Assembly: GCF_900090045.1 (NCBI RefSeq)
Contig: NC_041783.1
Coordinates: forward strand, 1,323,501 to 1,387,500
Direction: 5' to 3'
Origin: Plasmodium malariae
Lineage: Eukaryota > Apicomplexa > Aconoidasida > Haemosporida > Plasmodiidae
Length of the DNA: 64,000 bases
The notes beneath the pieces are model-generated. The model was not told where the DNA came from and made no database searches. It worked only from the letters and a program-made list of their open reading frames with translations. The translations under genes were made by a program, and so were the position numbers. Position 1 is the first letter of the stretch. The number at the start of each line of letters is the position of its first letter. Positions 11,609 to 23,102 of this stretch are shown in pieces.

Positions 11609-11785
11609 TCACCTGTGTATGTGTATGTATATGTGTACGTATATGTGTATGTATATGTGTACGTATATGTGTATGTATATGTGTATGTATATGTGTATGT
11701 ATATGTGTATGTATATGTGTATGTATATGTGTATGTATATGTGTATGTATATGTGTATATGTATGTGTACGTGATTATGTATATG
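11609..11785. repeat. TG/TA minisatellite overlapping the NOT2 stop
   Basis: About a dozen copies of the 12-bp unit GTATATGTGTAT with ACGTAT variants. The right end runs into the last codons of NOT2 on the minus strand, giving the repetitive C-terminal QTHTQTHTQTYT. The annotated stop is therefore set by the repeat and may vary between isolates. Confidence 0.85.
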
Positions 11786-14230
11786 TTTGTGTGTGCGTTT
11801 GTGTGTGTGTTTGGATGTTTGTGGGTGTGGGTGTGGGGGAAGAGTTGGCTGGGTTTGCCATATTTGTGCTGTCTTTACTACAGGTTCGACCTGTATTGAC
11901 ATTTTGATCACCTTCTGGTTGATTTATATTATAATAAGACTGCAACTTAATTATATTCTCAATACATTTAGTAACATCCTCTACATTCATAATATCTTGC
12001 GTGTTCAGAAAATCCTCGTAATTTTTTTTTGACCATGAAATAGGGTCAAAATATATCCAAGAAGCACATTTTTCTATACTTGAATAATTTGATAAATTTT
12101 TAGGAGTAAACCATTTTTTATATATTATATGGTAGAGCCATTTTCTTATATATAGTTCAGAAGCAGCATAAGCTTGTAATACATCTCTCGGTATATTATA
12201 AAAAATATAAAAGAGGGTCTCTGTTTTTAATTTTAATAATAAAGATAAACGTATTTGAAAATGTGTATTTAAATAAGAATTTGGTTTTATAAAATAATCA
12301 TCTTTATTTGTCGGATTATCTGATATAGGTGAATTAAATGAGGAGAAAAGGAAATCACGGGTATTTAAATCTAATCCTAATGTTGTTAAATCTGTTCCTA
12401 ATGCTAAAATATTTAAATTTGGATTTGTCATTTTTATTACTTTTAGTATTCCTAATAATCCATAATTTGTTCTATTATATATTTTTGCCCTTTCTGTTGT
12501 TTCGTACAATATTTCTTCAAGTGAGAGATACTCGTCTTTCTCTTGTTTATATGTATGTTCAGTGCTTTTCTCTTTTTGGTCATCAATCAGTTTGTCCTTA
12601 TGCATTGACTCATTACAGTTTGGAATCTTCTCCCCTTTGTCTATATTAACCTTTTCATAGACTTCTTTATCTTCATGTGAACTATTTTCCCTTTCCTCAT
12701 TTGTGTGCTCGTCCAAAGGAAGTCTGTAGCATATATCGTCTCTATTATTCGCTTTCATTCTATGCGCATCCATAGTGTTCATTTTTTTTTCTACCTTTTT
12801 CTTTTCATTCTTTTTACAAGTTTTTCCACTTGTGCATCTTATTCTGTCACATGAGACGTCTGTTTGGTCATATGGGAAATCTGTTTGATCGCACGTTCCC
12901 TTGATATTATAATCGTTTGCATCATTCGTATGAGGCATTGCATTATGATCGTTCGCACTGTTAGAATTACCTTCATCAATGATGTTACTACTTCCATGTT
13001 CTTCCTTTTTATCCCCCCTACTTGACATTTTACTTTCCAAGGAGTATTCAAATTTCTCATTATTATATTCTGCACAAACATCCTGTAACTTATTATTTTT
13101 GCATAGTGTTAAATCATTACTAGTAGTATTGATTTGATTGATTTGATTGATTTTATTTACTTTATCTTTAGTCATACTATTTTCATTTAATTTTATATTT
13201 TTCTTATTCTTCTTACTTTTCAAATTATCTATATTTGTTTCACTACTTCGAATTGTATCTTCACTGTTTCTTTCATGTTTATTTTTACTGTTATTTGGAT
13301 TGCCACTTTTCTTTAATTTTGTTTCCTCCTTTTTGTTTTCCCTTCTGTTAGTGGTAATACTAATCTCTTTATTTTTATTGTCATAATTCATACCATTGTT
13401 ATTTCTACTAGTGCTAACAGAATTGTTGTTATATAAAATTTCTTGGTTCAAGTTAATATTTAATGCACTCTGTCTTTTCTCATTACATACTTTCCTGTAA
13501 TTATCACATTCGTTGGTAATACATATACCTTTTTTTTTGGTCCATATATAGTTACCTTCTACATCATTATTGTGTTCATGAATGAGTAGATCTTTTTCCG
13601 TGTTACTGCTATCCTGTGGGTTGTCTTTAATATGATTTTCCCTTGCGTTTATTTTGTCTTTTTTGTTAATTTTGTGCATTTGACATTTTTCAAATATTTC
13701 GCATTTTTCGCATTTTTCGTACTTATCATTTTTTTCTTTTTTTTTCCTCTTGTCTTTATTCAGATTCTTTTCCATTGAATCTTTTGTTTCACTGATTCTA
13801 TTTTCTTTTATGTGGGAAGAGAGAACAGATTCCTTTTGTAACATATCGGTGCTTTCGTTAATATATACTGAGTGTTTCACTTCATTATCCATGGGGTTGG
13901 AAATAGAGTTATCACTTATGTTATCTTCTATGTTTTCATCCATATATTCTATCCAGTGAATTTCGTTTTTCTCATCCTCTTTATCGTTCCTGCTATGTGT
14001 ATTGCCATTGGTTGGGCTACTAATGCTATTAGTGTTGTTACTACTGCAGTTATGATCCTTTATCAAATCTGATACTTGTTCATTCGTTTCAATATCCAAA
14101 TCGTTTATATCGTTAGAATCATTATCTTCATTTTTGTTATTTCCTTCTGTGTTTTTTTTTTTTTTTTTTTTGACATTTTGATTGAATTCTTACTTTTTTC
14201 CCTTTTTTTTTCTTTATTTCCCTTACCCAT
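11775..14230 (-). CDS. NOT2: CCR4-NOT complex subunit 2 (NOT2/NOT3/NOT5 family)
   Basis: The C-terminal ~160 residues are a clear NOT2 C-terminal domain: LNILALGTDLTTLGLDLN, then FSSFNSPISD, LLKLKTETLFYIFYNIPRDV, LQAYAASELYIRKWLYHI and WIYFDPISWSKKNYEDF. This domain binds NOT1/NOT3 in the deadenylase complex. The ~590 residues before it are Asn/Lys/Asp/Glu-rich and of low complexity. The N-terminus is not clean. The long frame has no ATG; its first plausible ATG (14230, MGKGNKEKKREKSKN) lies one frame away across a run of 22 A's at 14152-14173. Either the A-run length is off by one, or a 49-bp intron (14147-14195, GTAAGA...CACAG), which does restore frame, is removed. The C-terminus runs into a microsatellite. 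Confidence 0.88.
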
Positions 14231-14875
14231 AATATTGTACTTTCTTTTTATTTTGGGTCGTGATTTAAATAAAAAAAAAAAAAATAGGAATAATCAAAAT
14301 TTTAAAATTGCATAAAGAGCTGCTATGCATATGCGGTATTACACGTGTTTGCATACATACGTTGCGTGTGCATATAGATATGTGTTTATGTCTGCGCTTA
14401 AGTCTGTGCATACGTATGTATGACTGCGCATCACAAGGCAACTACCTACTTAGTGGTACGTTCAGCTTTCGATGTATTATGCATGAGCATAACTGCTAAA
14501 TCATTCCACCGATTGTAAATATTTATTTATAATATTTCTATCACATATACCCATATATGCGCTTGTATGTATGTACGTATTTATGCACGTATTTCTACTC
14601 AGTTTAACTATTTTTCTTTCATGCATATTTTACGTATGTACGCATTTATATCTCTAAAAAATAATAGAGCTACACTATAGGCTTGAAACCTTTTTTTTTT
14701 TTTTTTTTTTACTTACAAAAACTATGTGAACTATTAGAAAAAAACATGTACATACTTATGATAAAAATGAGAACAGTGCAATTACTTTAATAATTTCCAA
14801 AAAGGAAAAGCACAAAACGAAAAGTACGTCATAACGTGTGCCTAAATTTGTGCGCTCATATGTATATATATATAA

Positions 14876-15100
14876 ATGTATGCACGTATGCACGTATGCA
14901 CGTATGCACGTATGCACGTATTTACATATGCACGTATTTACGTATGCCCTTATTTACATATGCACGTATTTACATATGCCCTTATTTACATATGCACGTA
15001 TTTACATATGCCCTTATTTACATATGCCCTTATTTACATATGCACGTATTTACATATGTACGTATGACCATATGCACATATTTACGTATTCACGTTTGTA
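14876..15100. repeat. Intergenic minisatellite, TTTACATATGC units
   Basis: Alternating ACGTATTTACATATGC and CCTTATTTACATATGC blocks, preceded by five GTATGCAC copies. All three plus frames stay open through it, producing false Cys/Tyr/Met-rich ORFs. Confidence 0.9.
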
Positions 15101-15599
15101 CAAATGTGCAATGATACAAGTTTGTTTATGCCGACTTGAAAATGTTTTCATGAGTATTACCAGCACAACGTTTACGATATTTCAAAAAAAAAAAAAAATT
15201 ATATATTTTTTATAAGGTCTTTAGAAAAAAGAGTAAAAATGAAACTTATTAAAGATGTATGAAAAATGCCTTTTCTAGGTAGACCTAAAATAACAATGTA
15301 AAAATTAAGAATGCTTAGTAGTTTATTTAAACGTCATTTGAATAACTAAAGAAAATGAAGCTTATATAAAAATTATAAGCTCATACATAAAAGACCCTTG
15401 ATATATGCTATTATTTTACCAAGGGACAAATTTTTTTTTTTTTTTTCTTTTTAATTGTATTGGAAGATATTATAAATTTTGATGGCATCACTAGAGTTTT
15501 TTTTTTTTTTAATTTGTACGGGATGTAACCTTATGTACACATTTAACTTTAGCGAAAAAAATTAAGAAATGTCATACGACAAGTTAATATTTATATAAA

Positions 15600-15711
15600 A
15601 TTATGTTCAACATTATGTTCAACATTATGTTCAAAATTATGTTCAAAATTATATTCAAAATTATGTTCAAAATTATGTTCAAAGTTGTGTTCATAATTGT
15701 GTTCATAATTG
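15600..15711. repeat. 12-bp TTATGTTCAAAA tandem array
   Basis: About nine imperfect copies of AAATTATGTTCA (variants AACATTATGTTC, AATTGTGTTCAT) with no coding context. Confidence 0.85.
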
Positions 15712-15844
15712 TCAGCAAAGTGTAAATTGTGTACACACTATTTTTTTAATGCATAATAATACTAATTTAGTGCTGCTCAACGTGTTTATACAAATATATA
15801 TATGTGCATGGGTATGTATTGACAATTTTGATTGTTAGATTTAA

Positions 15845-15893
<49 letters not shown>

Positions 15894-16140
15894 CTTAAAA
15901 TAATAATAAATTATAAATAATCTTATGTTTTTAAGAACAGGTGCTTATTTCCAAAACAAGAATATATTTTTTTATTCCTATGACTGTAAAGACTTCACTT
16001 TCATTCTTCGTTTTTTTATTTTTTTTTCTTATTACACAAAATTGAGTATCACGAAATGAACATATTAAATAAAGCGGAAAATGAATGAAAAAAGGGAAAT
16101 TATTTTGACTATTCAATTGCTTTTTTTTTCCTACATTTTT

Positions 16141-16174
<34 letters not shown>

Positions 16175-17721
16175 CACTTTTCTACGTAATAATTCAAAAA
16201 GTATATCTGTTATCTTTACCCTTTGTTATTTATTTTAATTATGTTGTATATGTACATATATGCCCTTATATGTAATTACATATATATTTACTAACTAATG
16301 TGTGTACACATGTTAAACATAAAAAAATATTATTCGTACACGGATAGATTTGTTTAATTTAACATTATCCATGCAAACACATGTATACGTGTGTACTTAT
16401 ATGTACATACAAATATATTCTTATGGATATATATTTATTTGTGTTCATAACTGTATGTAATAATGCAAAACTTTTCAGAAGAGCAATTTCAGTGAAAGGC
16501 AAGATCAACAACACGTAGTACTATTTGAACTTTTTCCTTTTATTAACAGTGCATTGCAGTGTATCCTAAGCATACTATTACATTTTTATTTTTCTTTTTG
16601 CCGTACGAGGATAACCAAAAATTATGAGGATAACCAAAAATAGTTTAACTTATTTTAATTTTTTTATTTATACATTTATTTTAATTAATACATTTATTTA
16701 TTTATTTATTTGTGTTATTTTAATTAATTAATTACTTTATTTATTTATATATTTATTTATTGTATTTTAATTAATTTATTTATTTTATTTTTTTTTTTTA
16801 AAGTGGAACAAATATATTATTAATGTAGTACTGCCTCATCGATATGTTTTACTCAAATTATTTACTCGGCTTTATTTAAAAAAAAAAAGGAAAAAAAAAA
16901 AAAAATGAACCGTTTTCATAAATGGCATACATATCGGGTTGGACATCAAATATAGTTCTTCATAAATAATGAGGAAGCCTTCTTTTTCAAAACGATTTAA
17001 AATTCATTCAACTGGTGTATATATATAATTTAAGAATATTTTTATTTTTAAATTATGAATATATCCTAATTTTAATATAATAAAAAAAAAAAGAAAAAAA
17101 AGAAAGGTACTTTTTAAAATTTCCACCTAAAATTATCAGCTTCTTTTAAACATTTTTTTTTTTGTTTAACAAATAATTCCTATATCAAGAAAAAATTTAT
17201 GCCACCTTTTATTTGCATTTTACGCCATTCGAGCTTCATTTATTACTACTGCTACTGCTATTACTACTAGTACAGCAACAACTACTACTGTTACTACTAT
17301 TATTTCTTTTTTTTTCTTTTTTGTTATGTTAAATGCTTACCAATGTAATAGCTACGAAGTTTGAAAAGAGTGCTTCCAGCAGGTTAATAGAAAAAAAAAG
17401 AGAAGAAAAAAGATGAATGGGTAAACGTACACAGCCTATTTACACATACATGCATATACACACATATATACCCACGTACACACTACTTATGCACCTACAT
17501 ATATACCCCCCTTTATGACAATCTTTTACTTACCAAAAGCAATTAAGATATACCATACTGCAGAAAAGACGCAAAAAGTACAAACATACGTCCAAAAAAG
17601 AGGTAATAAAAAGAGAATACACACAAACATGCACATGAACATACATGCGTGTAAACATACGTGCGCAGTGAAAAGGAAACAACATTGATGTAATGAAGGT
17701 TCTAATATTTAAACAGACAAA

Positions 17722-19119
17722 ATGAAATTAAAACTTATGCTTGAATGGTGTACAGTGGTAGCAATTAAAATTGTAATTGCGTCATTTTATTTCTCTGGTG
17801 TGGATATTAAAAATATGAAAGGGAAATACAAAGAGATTGAAAACATAAATAAAAAGGAGAATGTAATAAAGGAAATATTTTTGAATGAATTAAAGAAATT
17901 AAATTATATGAATAACAATGTTATAGCATTAAGTACATCAAGACATCATTTTAATTATAGGCATACGTGTAACTTATTGATTGCATATAAATACCTAAAA
18001 GATATAGGTGATATTATTGATACAAATATATTACTTATGATCCCATTTGATCAAGCTTGTAATTGTAGGAATATTATAGAAGGCACAATTTTTAAAGAAT
18101 ATGAAATATTTCCAAGTGAAAATTACGATATACATGTAAGAGATAATTTATATACAAATTTAAATATTGATTATAAAAATGATAATGTTAAGGATGAACA
18201 AATCAGAAGAGTTATTAGACATAGATATGATGCATTTAGTCCTAAAAAAAATAGACTACAAACGAATGGAAATAAACAAAAAAACTTATTCATATACATG
18301 ACAGGTCATGGTGGTGTAAACTTTTTAAAAATTCAAGAATTTAATATTATGAGTTCCTTTGAATTTAAATTATATATACAAGAACTACTTATAAAAAATT
18401 TATACAAATATATCTTTGTGATCATTGATACATGTCAAGGATATAGTTTTTATGATGATATATTACATTTTATAAATAAATATACTATTAAAAATGTCTT
18501 TTTATTATCTTCATCTAATAGAAATGAAAATAGCTACAGTCTCTTTTCAAGTAAATTTTTAAGTGTATCAACAGTTGATAGATTTACTTATCATTTTTTT
18601 AATTATTTAGAAAATATTTATAGAATATATCCTGACGAACCACATAAAAATGCAAAATCTTTTTCCATGTTTAATATTTTGAATTATTTAAAAACACAAC
18701 ATTTAATATCACAAGCAACAATAAATAATTCCAAATTTAACTCATCCACATTTTTACATGATAAAAACATCCTTTTTTTTAATTCCAATTTGTTACCTAT
18801 AAATAAGGATGATATGAACAAATCAACATATAACCAAAATGACAAGGACAGAAGAGATGACTCGTTTAATTCGAGAAAAACGTGTTTAGGTTATTTAACT
18901 TTATGTGGTCATATAAAAAGTCAAATATATGCAAATATGGCAAATCTATATGAAGATAGAAGCTATTACAGCAATAATATGGGGGTTTACCTGAAAGAAG
19001 AGTCCTATTTTACGGATTATTGTTTTACTTCCATTCACGTGAATGTAAACTATATGCTGAAAGTTTTAGTTTTTTTATTTTTCCTTTTCTTTTTTCTGCT
19101 CATTTTTTTGTTTAAGTGA
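17722..19119 (+). CDS. GPI8: GPI-anchor transamidase catalytic subunit (peptidase C13)
   Basis: Single-exon 465-aa C13 cysteine protease that cleaves the C-terminal signal of target proteins and attaches the GPI anchor in the ER. Parasite surface proteins such as MSP1 depend on this step. It has an N-terminal hydrophobic signal (MKLKLMLEWCTVVAIKIVI), the start motif TSRHHFNYRHTCN, the catalytic His in MTGHGG (H196), the catalytic Cys in IDTCQGYS (C238), then SSSNRNENSYSLF and VSTVDRFTYHFF. A very hydrophobic C-terminal segment (VLVFLFFLFFFLLIFLF) is the expected membrane anchor. Length is near the P. falciparum orthologue. Both catalytic residues are present. The ATG at 17722 fits because the signal peptide follows at once. 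Confidence 0.95.
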   Translation: MKLKLMLEWCTVVAIKIVIASFYFSGVDIKNMKGKYKEIENINKKENVIKEIFLNELKKLNYMNNNVIALSTSRHHFNYRHTCNLLIAYKYLKDIGDIIDTNILLMIPFDQACNCRNIIEGTIFKEYEIFPSENYDIHVRDNLYTNLNIDYKNDNVKDEQIRRVIRHRYDAFSPKKNRLQTNGNKQKNLFIYMTGHGGVNFLKIQEFNIMSSFEFKLYIQELLIKNLYKYIFVIIDTCQGYSFYDDILHFINKYTIKNVFLLSSSNRNENSYSLFSSKFLSVSTVDRFTYHFFNYLENIYRIYPDEPHKNAKSFSMFNILNYLKTQHLISQATINNSKFNSSTFLHDKNILFFNSNLLPINKDDMNKSTYNQNDKDRRDDSFNSRKTCLGYLTLCGHIKSQIYANMANLYEDRSYYSNNMGVYLKEESYFTDYCFTSIHVNVNYMLKVLVFLFFLFFFLLIFLFK

Positions 19120-19149
19120 TGCGCCATGGGTGATGCTACTTTCTAACGC

Positions 19150-19318
19150 TTCAATGTTATTATGTTATTTTATCATTTCGTCATTTTATCATTTCGTCAT
19201 TTCATTATTTCGGCATTTTATCATTTCGTCATTTTATCATTTCGTCATTTCATTATTTCGGCATTTTATCATTTCGGCATTTTATCATTTCGTCATTTCA
19301 TTATTTTATTATTTTATT
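19150..19318. repeat. TTTCGTCATTTTATCA minisatellite downstream of GPI8
   Basis: About ten copies of a 16-bp unit mixing ATTTCGTCATTTTATC, ATTTCGTCATTTCATT and ATTTCGGCATTTTATC. It starts about 30 bp after the GPI8 stop, so it is 3' UTR or spacer. Confidence 0.9.
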
Positions 19319-19319
19319 A

Positions 19320-19785
19320 TTTTTGTAAAATTAACTTACTTTTCTGGAAATGACAGCATTATTTTTTTTTTAGTTTCAAAATAGAGCAACCATTGACGTT
19401 TTGCAGGTCATGTAATTTAAAAAAAAAAAAAAAATTAAGCTAAATTCGTAAATGGTTCATTACATATTTATACATGTGTGCAAATATGTTCAAAAAGAAT
19501 ACGATATACGTTCCGTTCGCAATTGGTTTGGTGCGGGGGGGGGGAGGGAAGGTAAGACACTGAAACGGATAAAAGATAAAAAAATAATATAGTGTAACAT
19601 AATTGTGATACTAAAAAAAAAAACTAATGTATTTAACAAAACTGAAAGGAGAAAAATGAAAAGGATTATGAAAAGAATATTTCTTGAGGTTAAAAAAAAA
19701 ATATTATGTTAGAGGGCAAATATATGCAGCCATTTTATTGAATAAAAAACAGAAGAATGAAGAATACTTTTCCATATTAAAGAGA
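19320..19785. other. Spacer between convergent GPI8 and small membrane-protein gene
   Basis: About 470 bp with short A-runs, a G-run at about 19535-19550 and no gene seen. A short open stretch at about 19655-19800 on plus has no supported exon structure. Confidence 0.5.
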
Positions 19786-21232
19786 TTATTTGATTATTTT
19801 TAGATTACGAATACTCTTTTTTTCCAAAAGAAATTCATATTTTAAAAAAAGTAAAGTGTCTTCTTTTAAAGTATTATCATTTTGCCCACACTACACATAC
19901 ACAAAATGGAAAGAAAAAATAAAAAAAAAAATATAAAAATATAAAAAAATAAAATACAAAGGTTTGTTTAAATGAATATACGGTAATGCATTAAAATGTT
20001 GAACGTATGAATTTTGTGTATTTCAAAAAAATTGCTTATAACATTTGGTTTTCCTATTAGAAAGGTGTATGACACCACTAAAATTACATTGCTTTTTTTT
20101 TTTTTTTACAAAAAAAAAATGGAAAAAATTAATGATAAAATGATAGGATTAAAATATGTTTACTGCTAGTACTTTATGAGAGGCGCACTTTGCATAATAT
20201 GTTCCTCTTTTTTGACAACTCCAAAAGAGGAATAACCGAATTAACAGTTTCCAAGAGTTCATTATTCTGGTTGTTTAGCATTTTTTTATCTTTTTTATTA
20301 AATTTCAGCTTATAACAGTTTATGGCATCGATGCATAGTATTGCCAGGGCTCAAAAAAAGATGCAGTATTTTCATTTTTTCCAAATTTTTTTTAAAGCAT
20401 ACATATAAATGTACGTATGTGGGTTTCTGGATATATGAGTTGTATGGGTGTATGGGTTATGGGTGTATGGGTTATGGGTGTATGGGTTATGGGTGTATGG
20501 GTTATGGGTGTATGGGTTATGGGTGTATGGGTTATGGGTGTATGGGTTATGGGTTATGGGTTATGGGTGTATGGGTTATGGGTGTATGGGTTATGGGTGT
20601 ATGGGTTATGGGTGTATGGGTTATGGGTGTATGGGTTATGGGTGTATGGGTGTATGGGTGTATGAGTATATATGTATAAACGCATTAGCGTATTTTAATT
20701 TTTTTTCTTCTGAAGGTACATGGAATGTTTTTATATACAGAGATAAACAACAAACACCAAAAATTTTAATAGCAATGCTTAAAACTTTAAAATATACATT
20801 TTTAAATATTATGAAAAAAGTGGAAGCTCCAAGAAAAAGCTGTAAAAGTTTTTATTGATTTTTTCTTTTTTTCGCGCTCTATTAATGTGTTAATGTGTCA
20901 ATGTACCGATGTGCCAATATGCGAACGTGTTTATGTGTTATTTTATTTTTTTTTTTTTGTTCTTTTTTGTACATTTTTGCACATTTTTGCGCTCATGATT
21001 TTTATTTACCTTAACAAGACAGCATGAATAAATAAATTTTTTGGTTGTATTTAAGAAAAAATATTAACGCGTCAGTACAAAAAAAAAAAAAAAAATATAT
21101 AAAATTAAAGACAAAATATAATAAAAAAAATACACCTACTTTAATTTTAGTGTTTAGAAAAATTTACTATATTGAAGCAAAATTACCAAGTATCACCTTA
21201 TGTTCATATATATGTACACATATAAAAATATA

Positions 21233-21280
<48 letters not shown>

Positions 21281-21429
21281 TGCGAATATATGTATGTGTT
21301 CGTAGGCGTGTGAGTAAAATTGAAAAGAAGGGAAAAAGGTGCCAATTTTAATAAACCTAAATACATAAATCCTTTTAAGGATTTTGCCTGGTATGTGTTA
21401 CTTTTTGTTATTTGCTGATACGTATCCAT
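19786..21429 (-). CDS. Putative small single-pass membrane protein, three exons
   Basis: I do not recognise the family. Three A-rich minus-strand blocks join in phase. Exon 1 is 21357-21429 (ATG, MDTYQQITKSNTYQAKS..., ending TTA G before GTTTAT). Exon 2 is 20189-20349 (after TTTTTTTGAG; ends AAA before GTGCGC). Exon 3 is 19786-19890 (after ATGTGTAG, to a TAA). The product is about 112 aa: a short polar N-terminus, one membrane span across the exon 1/2 junction (FMYLALAILCIDAINC), then a Lys/Asn/Leu-rich tail that may form a coiled coil (MLNNQNNELLETVNS) and ends EKKSIRNLKIIK. From memory, P. falciparum has two uncharacterised genes between GPI8 and spermidine synthase, and this would be one. 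Intron 1 is about 1 kb, unusually long, and carries the G-rich minisatellite. The exon 2 acceptor is the weakest point. Confidence 0.45.
20445..20668. repeat. G-rich 15-bp minisatellite (telomere-like, quadruplex-forming motif)
   Basis: About thirteen copies of GGGTTATGGGTGTAT on the plus strand, with a local GGGTTATGGGTTATGGG block in the middle. Each unit has two G3 runs separated by 4-5 nt, so any two units satisfy the G3-loop-G3 quadruplex rule many times over. It resembles the Plasmodium telomere repeat GGGTT(T/C)A but is not identical. It sits in the proposed first intron of the small membrane-protein gene. Confidence 0.95.
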
Positions 21430-23102
21430 TTTGTATTGCACTTTAGAATTTATTACAAAATAGTCTAAGTCAATTTATAATAAAGGAAATATATGTATAA
21501 CGCGAATATATGCATAAATAGTACTATGAAAAAAAAAAAATAAAAAAAAAAGGACACATATATAAGTGGGATATGTATGTTCCAAATAACTTATATGTAC
21601 ACAGTATAAAAATGGCACACTGTATTGTTTTATAAATACTTTTCACTGTCAGAATATACACACATAATATACGTGAGCATGTGTAAACAAGATTGGTGTG
21701 TGAACGCAAACATAAAAAAATATTTTCAGTTACACATTAGAAGCGGAAATATTCGTGCACTATTTTGAAATACAGTTAAATAATATTACTATTTTTAAAA
21801 TTTTTTAAATATTTGTATTTTAATTGTATTTACCTGAAAATGTTATACGGTTATAAAAAAAAAAAATTTTTATTAGTTATAAATTCAGTATTATTTATAC
21901 TATTTACTGTATTTATTTTATTTACATCTTTTACATTATTCGCTTTATTCACACTGTTTACACGATTTTCTCTTTATTTTTAAATGAATTAAAAGTAGTA
22001 AATACTCGTTCTTCAATTTTTCCTGCGATTTATTCGGCACAGACAATTTTCATAGCGCACACCATTGAAATAAAATTGCCATAGTGTTTTATGTTTATAT
22101 ACCATTCTGTAAAATTAAAAGGAAAATAGTAGTTCGCAAATTTTTTAAACAGAAGACAAACTACCAGTTATGTTAAAGTGATACATATTTTAGCAAAGTT
22201 AAAAATTTATGATAAATTAATGGTTTATTAATTTTTACCTAATCTCCTGTTATTTTTATCGTACATTTTACTCCATTTTACTGCTTTTTACTGCATTTTG
22301 CTCCATTTTGCTGTTATTTAATTAGACGTGTAGCAAAACAACGAAGTAAAAATAATTAATGCCTTAATTTATTTGGCACCATGTTTCGCAAAATCGCTTG
22401 TCTTTAATGAGTAACCGCTGCACCAACTTTTTGTTTTATCACATAGATATATTTGTATCTTGGGTGCGTGCCTACATGTACACAAATGCACTTTGCAACG
22501 CCGCACGCTACGTCTATACATTAATCAAAGCATGATGAAAATACATACGTTTTCAACATAATTTGTTTGTGGTTTTATTTGCGGTTTTATTTGCGGTTTT
22601 GTTTAAGGTTTTTATTTTTATTTCGGTGAAGTGTTCACATTAAATTTATTCATGTTTTTGAGTTTTTACAAAGGCTAAATTTTATTTGTTTATTTTTTTT
22701 TTTAACATAATGTATTCGCAGTGATCCTATTTGTATATCATCAGACAAATTAATTTACCCACCCGCATATACTATCAAATGAACATACTTTCCTTAGTTT
22801 GCTTCTTTACATTGTTTTGTTTTATTTTTTATTTTCATTTTATTTTTATTTTCATTTTATTTTTATTTGTTTTTTATTTTTATTTATTTATTTTATTTTT
22901 TTACGTGCTTATTAAGTCTCACTAATATACCATTATTTGATACTGTTTTAATTGAATTCTTTTTTCTTTTCTTTTTTTTTACTTTTGTTTTTCTTTTTTT
23001 TCTTCATATTTTATGCTTGTTAAACATTACATGTTTCTTTATGCCCAAATCGACTTGCCTACTTTGTTATAGTTTTCTTATAAAGTGAAATTTCCCAAGA
23101 AA
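21430..23102. other. Intergenic, AT-rich
   Basis: About 1.7 kb between two divergent genes. It has A-runs, T-rich DNA and a TTTTATTTTCA/TTTTTATTT stretch at about 22790-22910. A short minus frame near 22015-22105 starts MVYKHKTLWQFYFNG and has an acceptor-like TTTTACAG before it, but I found no partner exon. No gene called. Confidence 0.5.

Larger units (their letters stand above)
14231..17721. other. Long intergenic region between divergent NOT2 and GPI8
   Basis: About 3.5 kb with no gene I can support. It holds a 16-bp-unit minisatellite (14876-15100), a TTATGTTCAAAA array (15600-15711), a ~45-bp poly-T (about 15848-15893), a ~30-bp poly-T (about 16146-16170) and TTTA-rich DNA near 16680-16800. 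The 320 bp before GPI8 are less repetitive, with short open stretches, but contain no ATG-started frame worth calling. Confidence 0.6.

Noticed and set aside
14836..15215. Cys/Tyr/Met-rich ORFs on plus
   Set aside because: Produced by the TTTACATATGC minisatellite; open in all three frames.
20341..20679. Gly-Cys-Met / Val-Trp-Val repeat ORFs on plus
   Set aside because: Frames through the 15-bp G-rich minisatellite with no coding context on either side.
20715..20858. Plus-strand exon (GTWNVFIYRDKQQTPKILIA...) inside the proposed intron of the small membrane-protein gene
   Set aside because: It is A-rich, open on both strands and can be chained to 21155-21193 and 21446-21463 in phase, but I found no start exon in phase. 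It would be nested antisense. Unresolved, so not called.
22015..22105. Minus exon MVYKHKTLWQFYFNGVRYENC
   Set aside because: Has an acceptor-like start and stop but no partner exon; too short to support alone.
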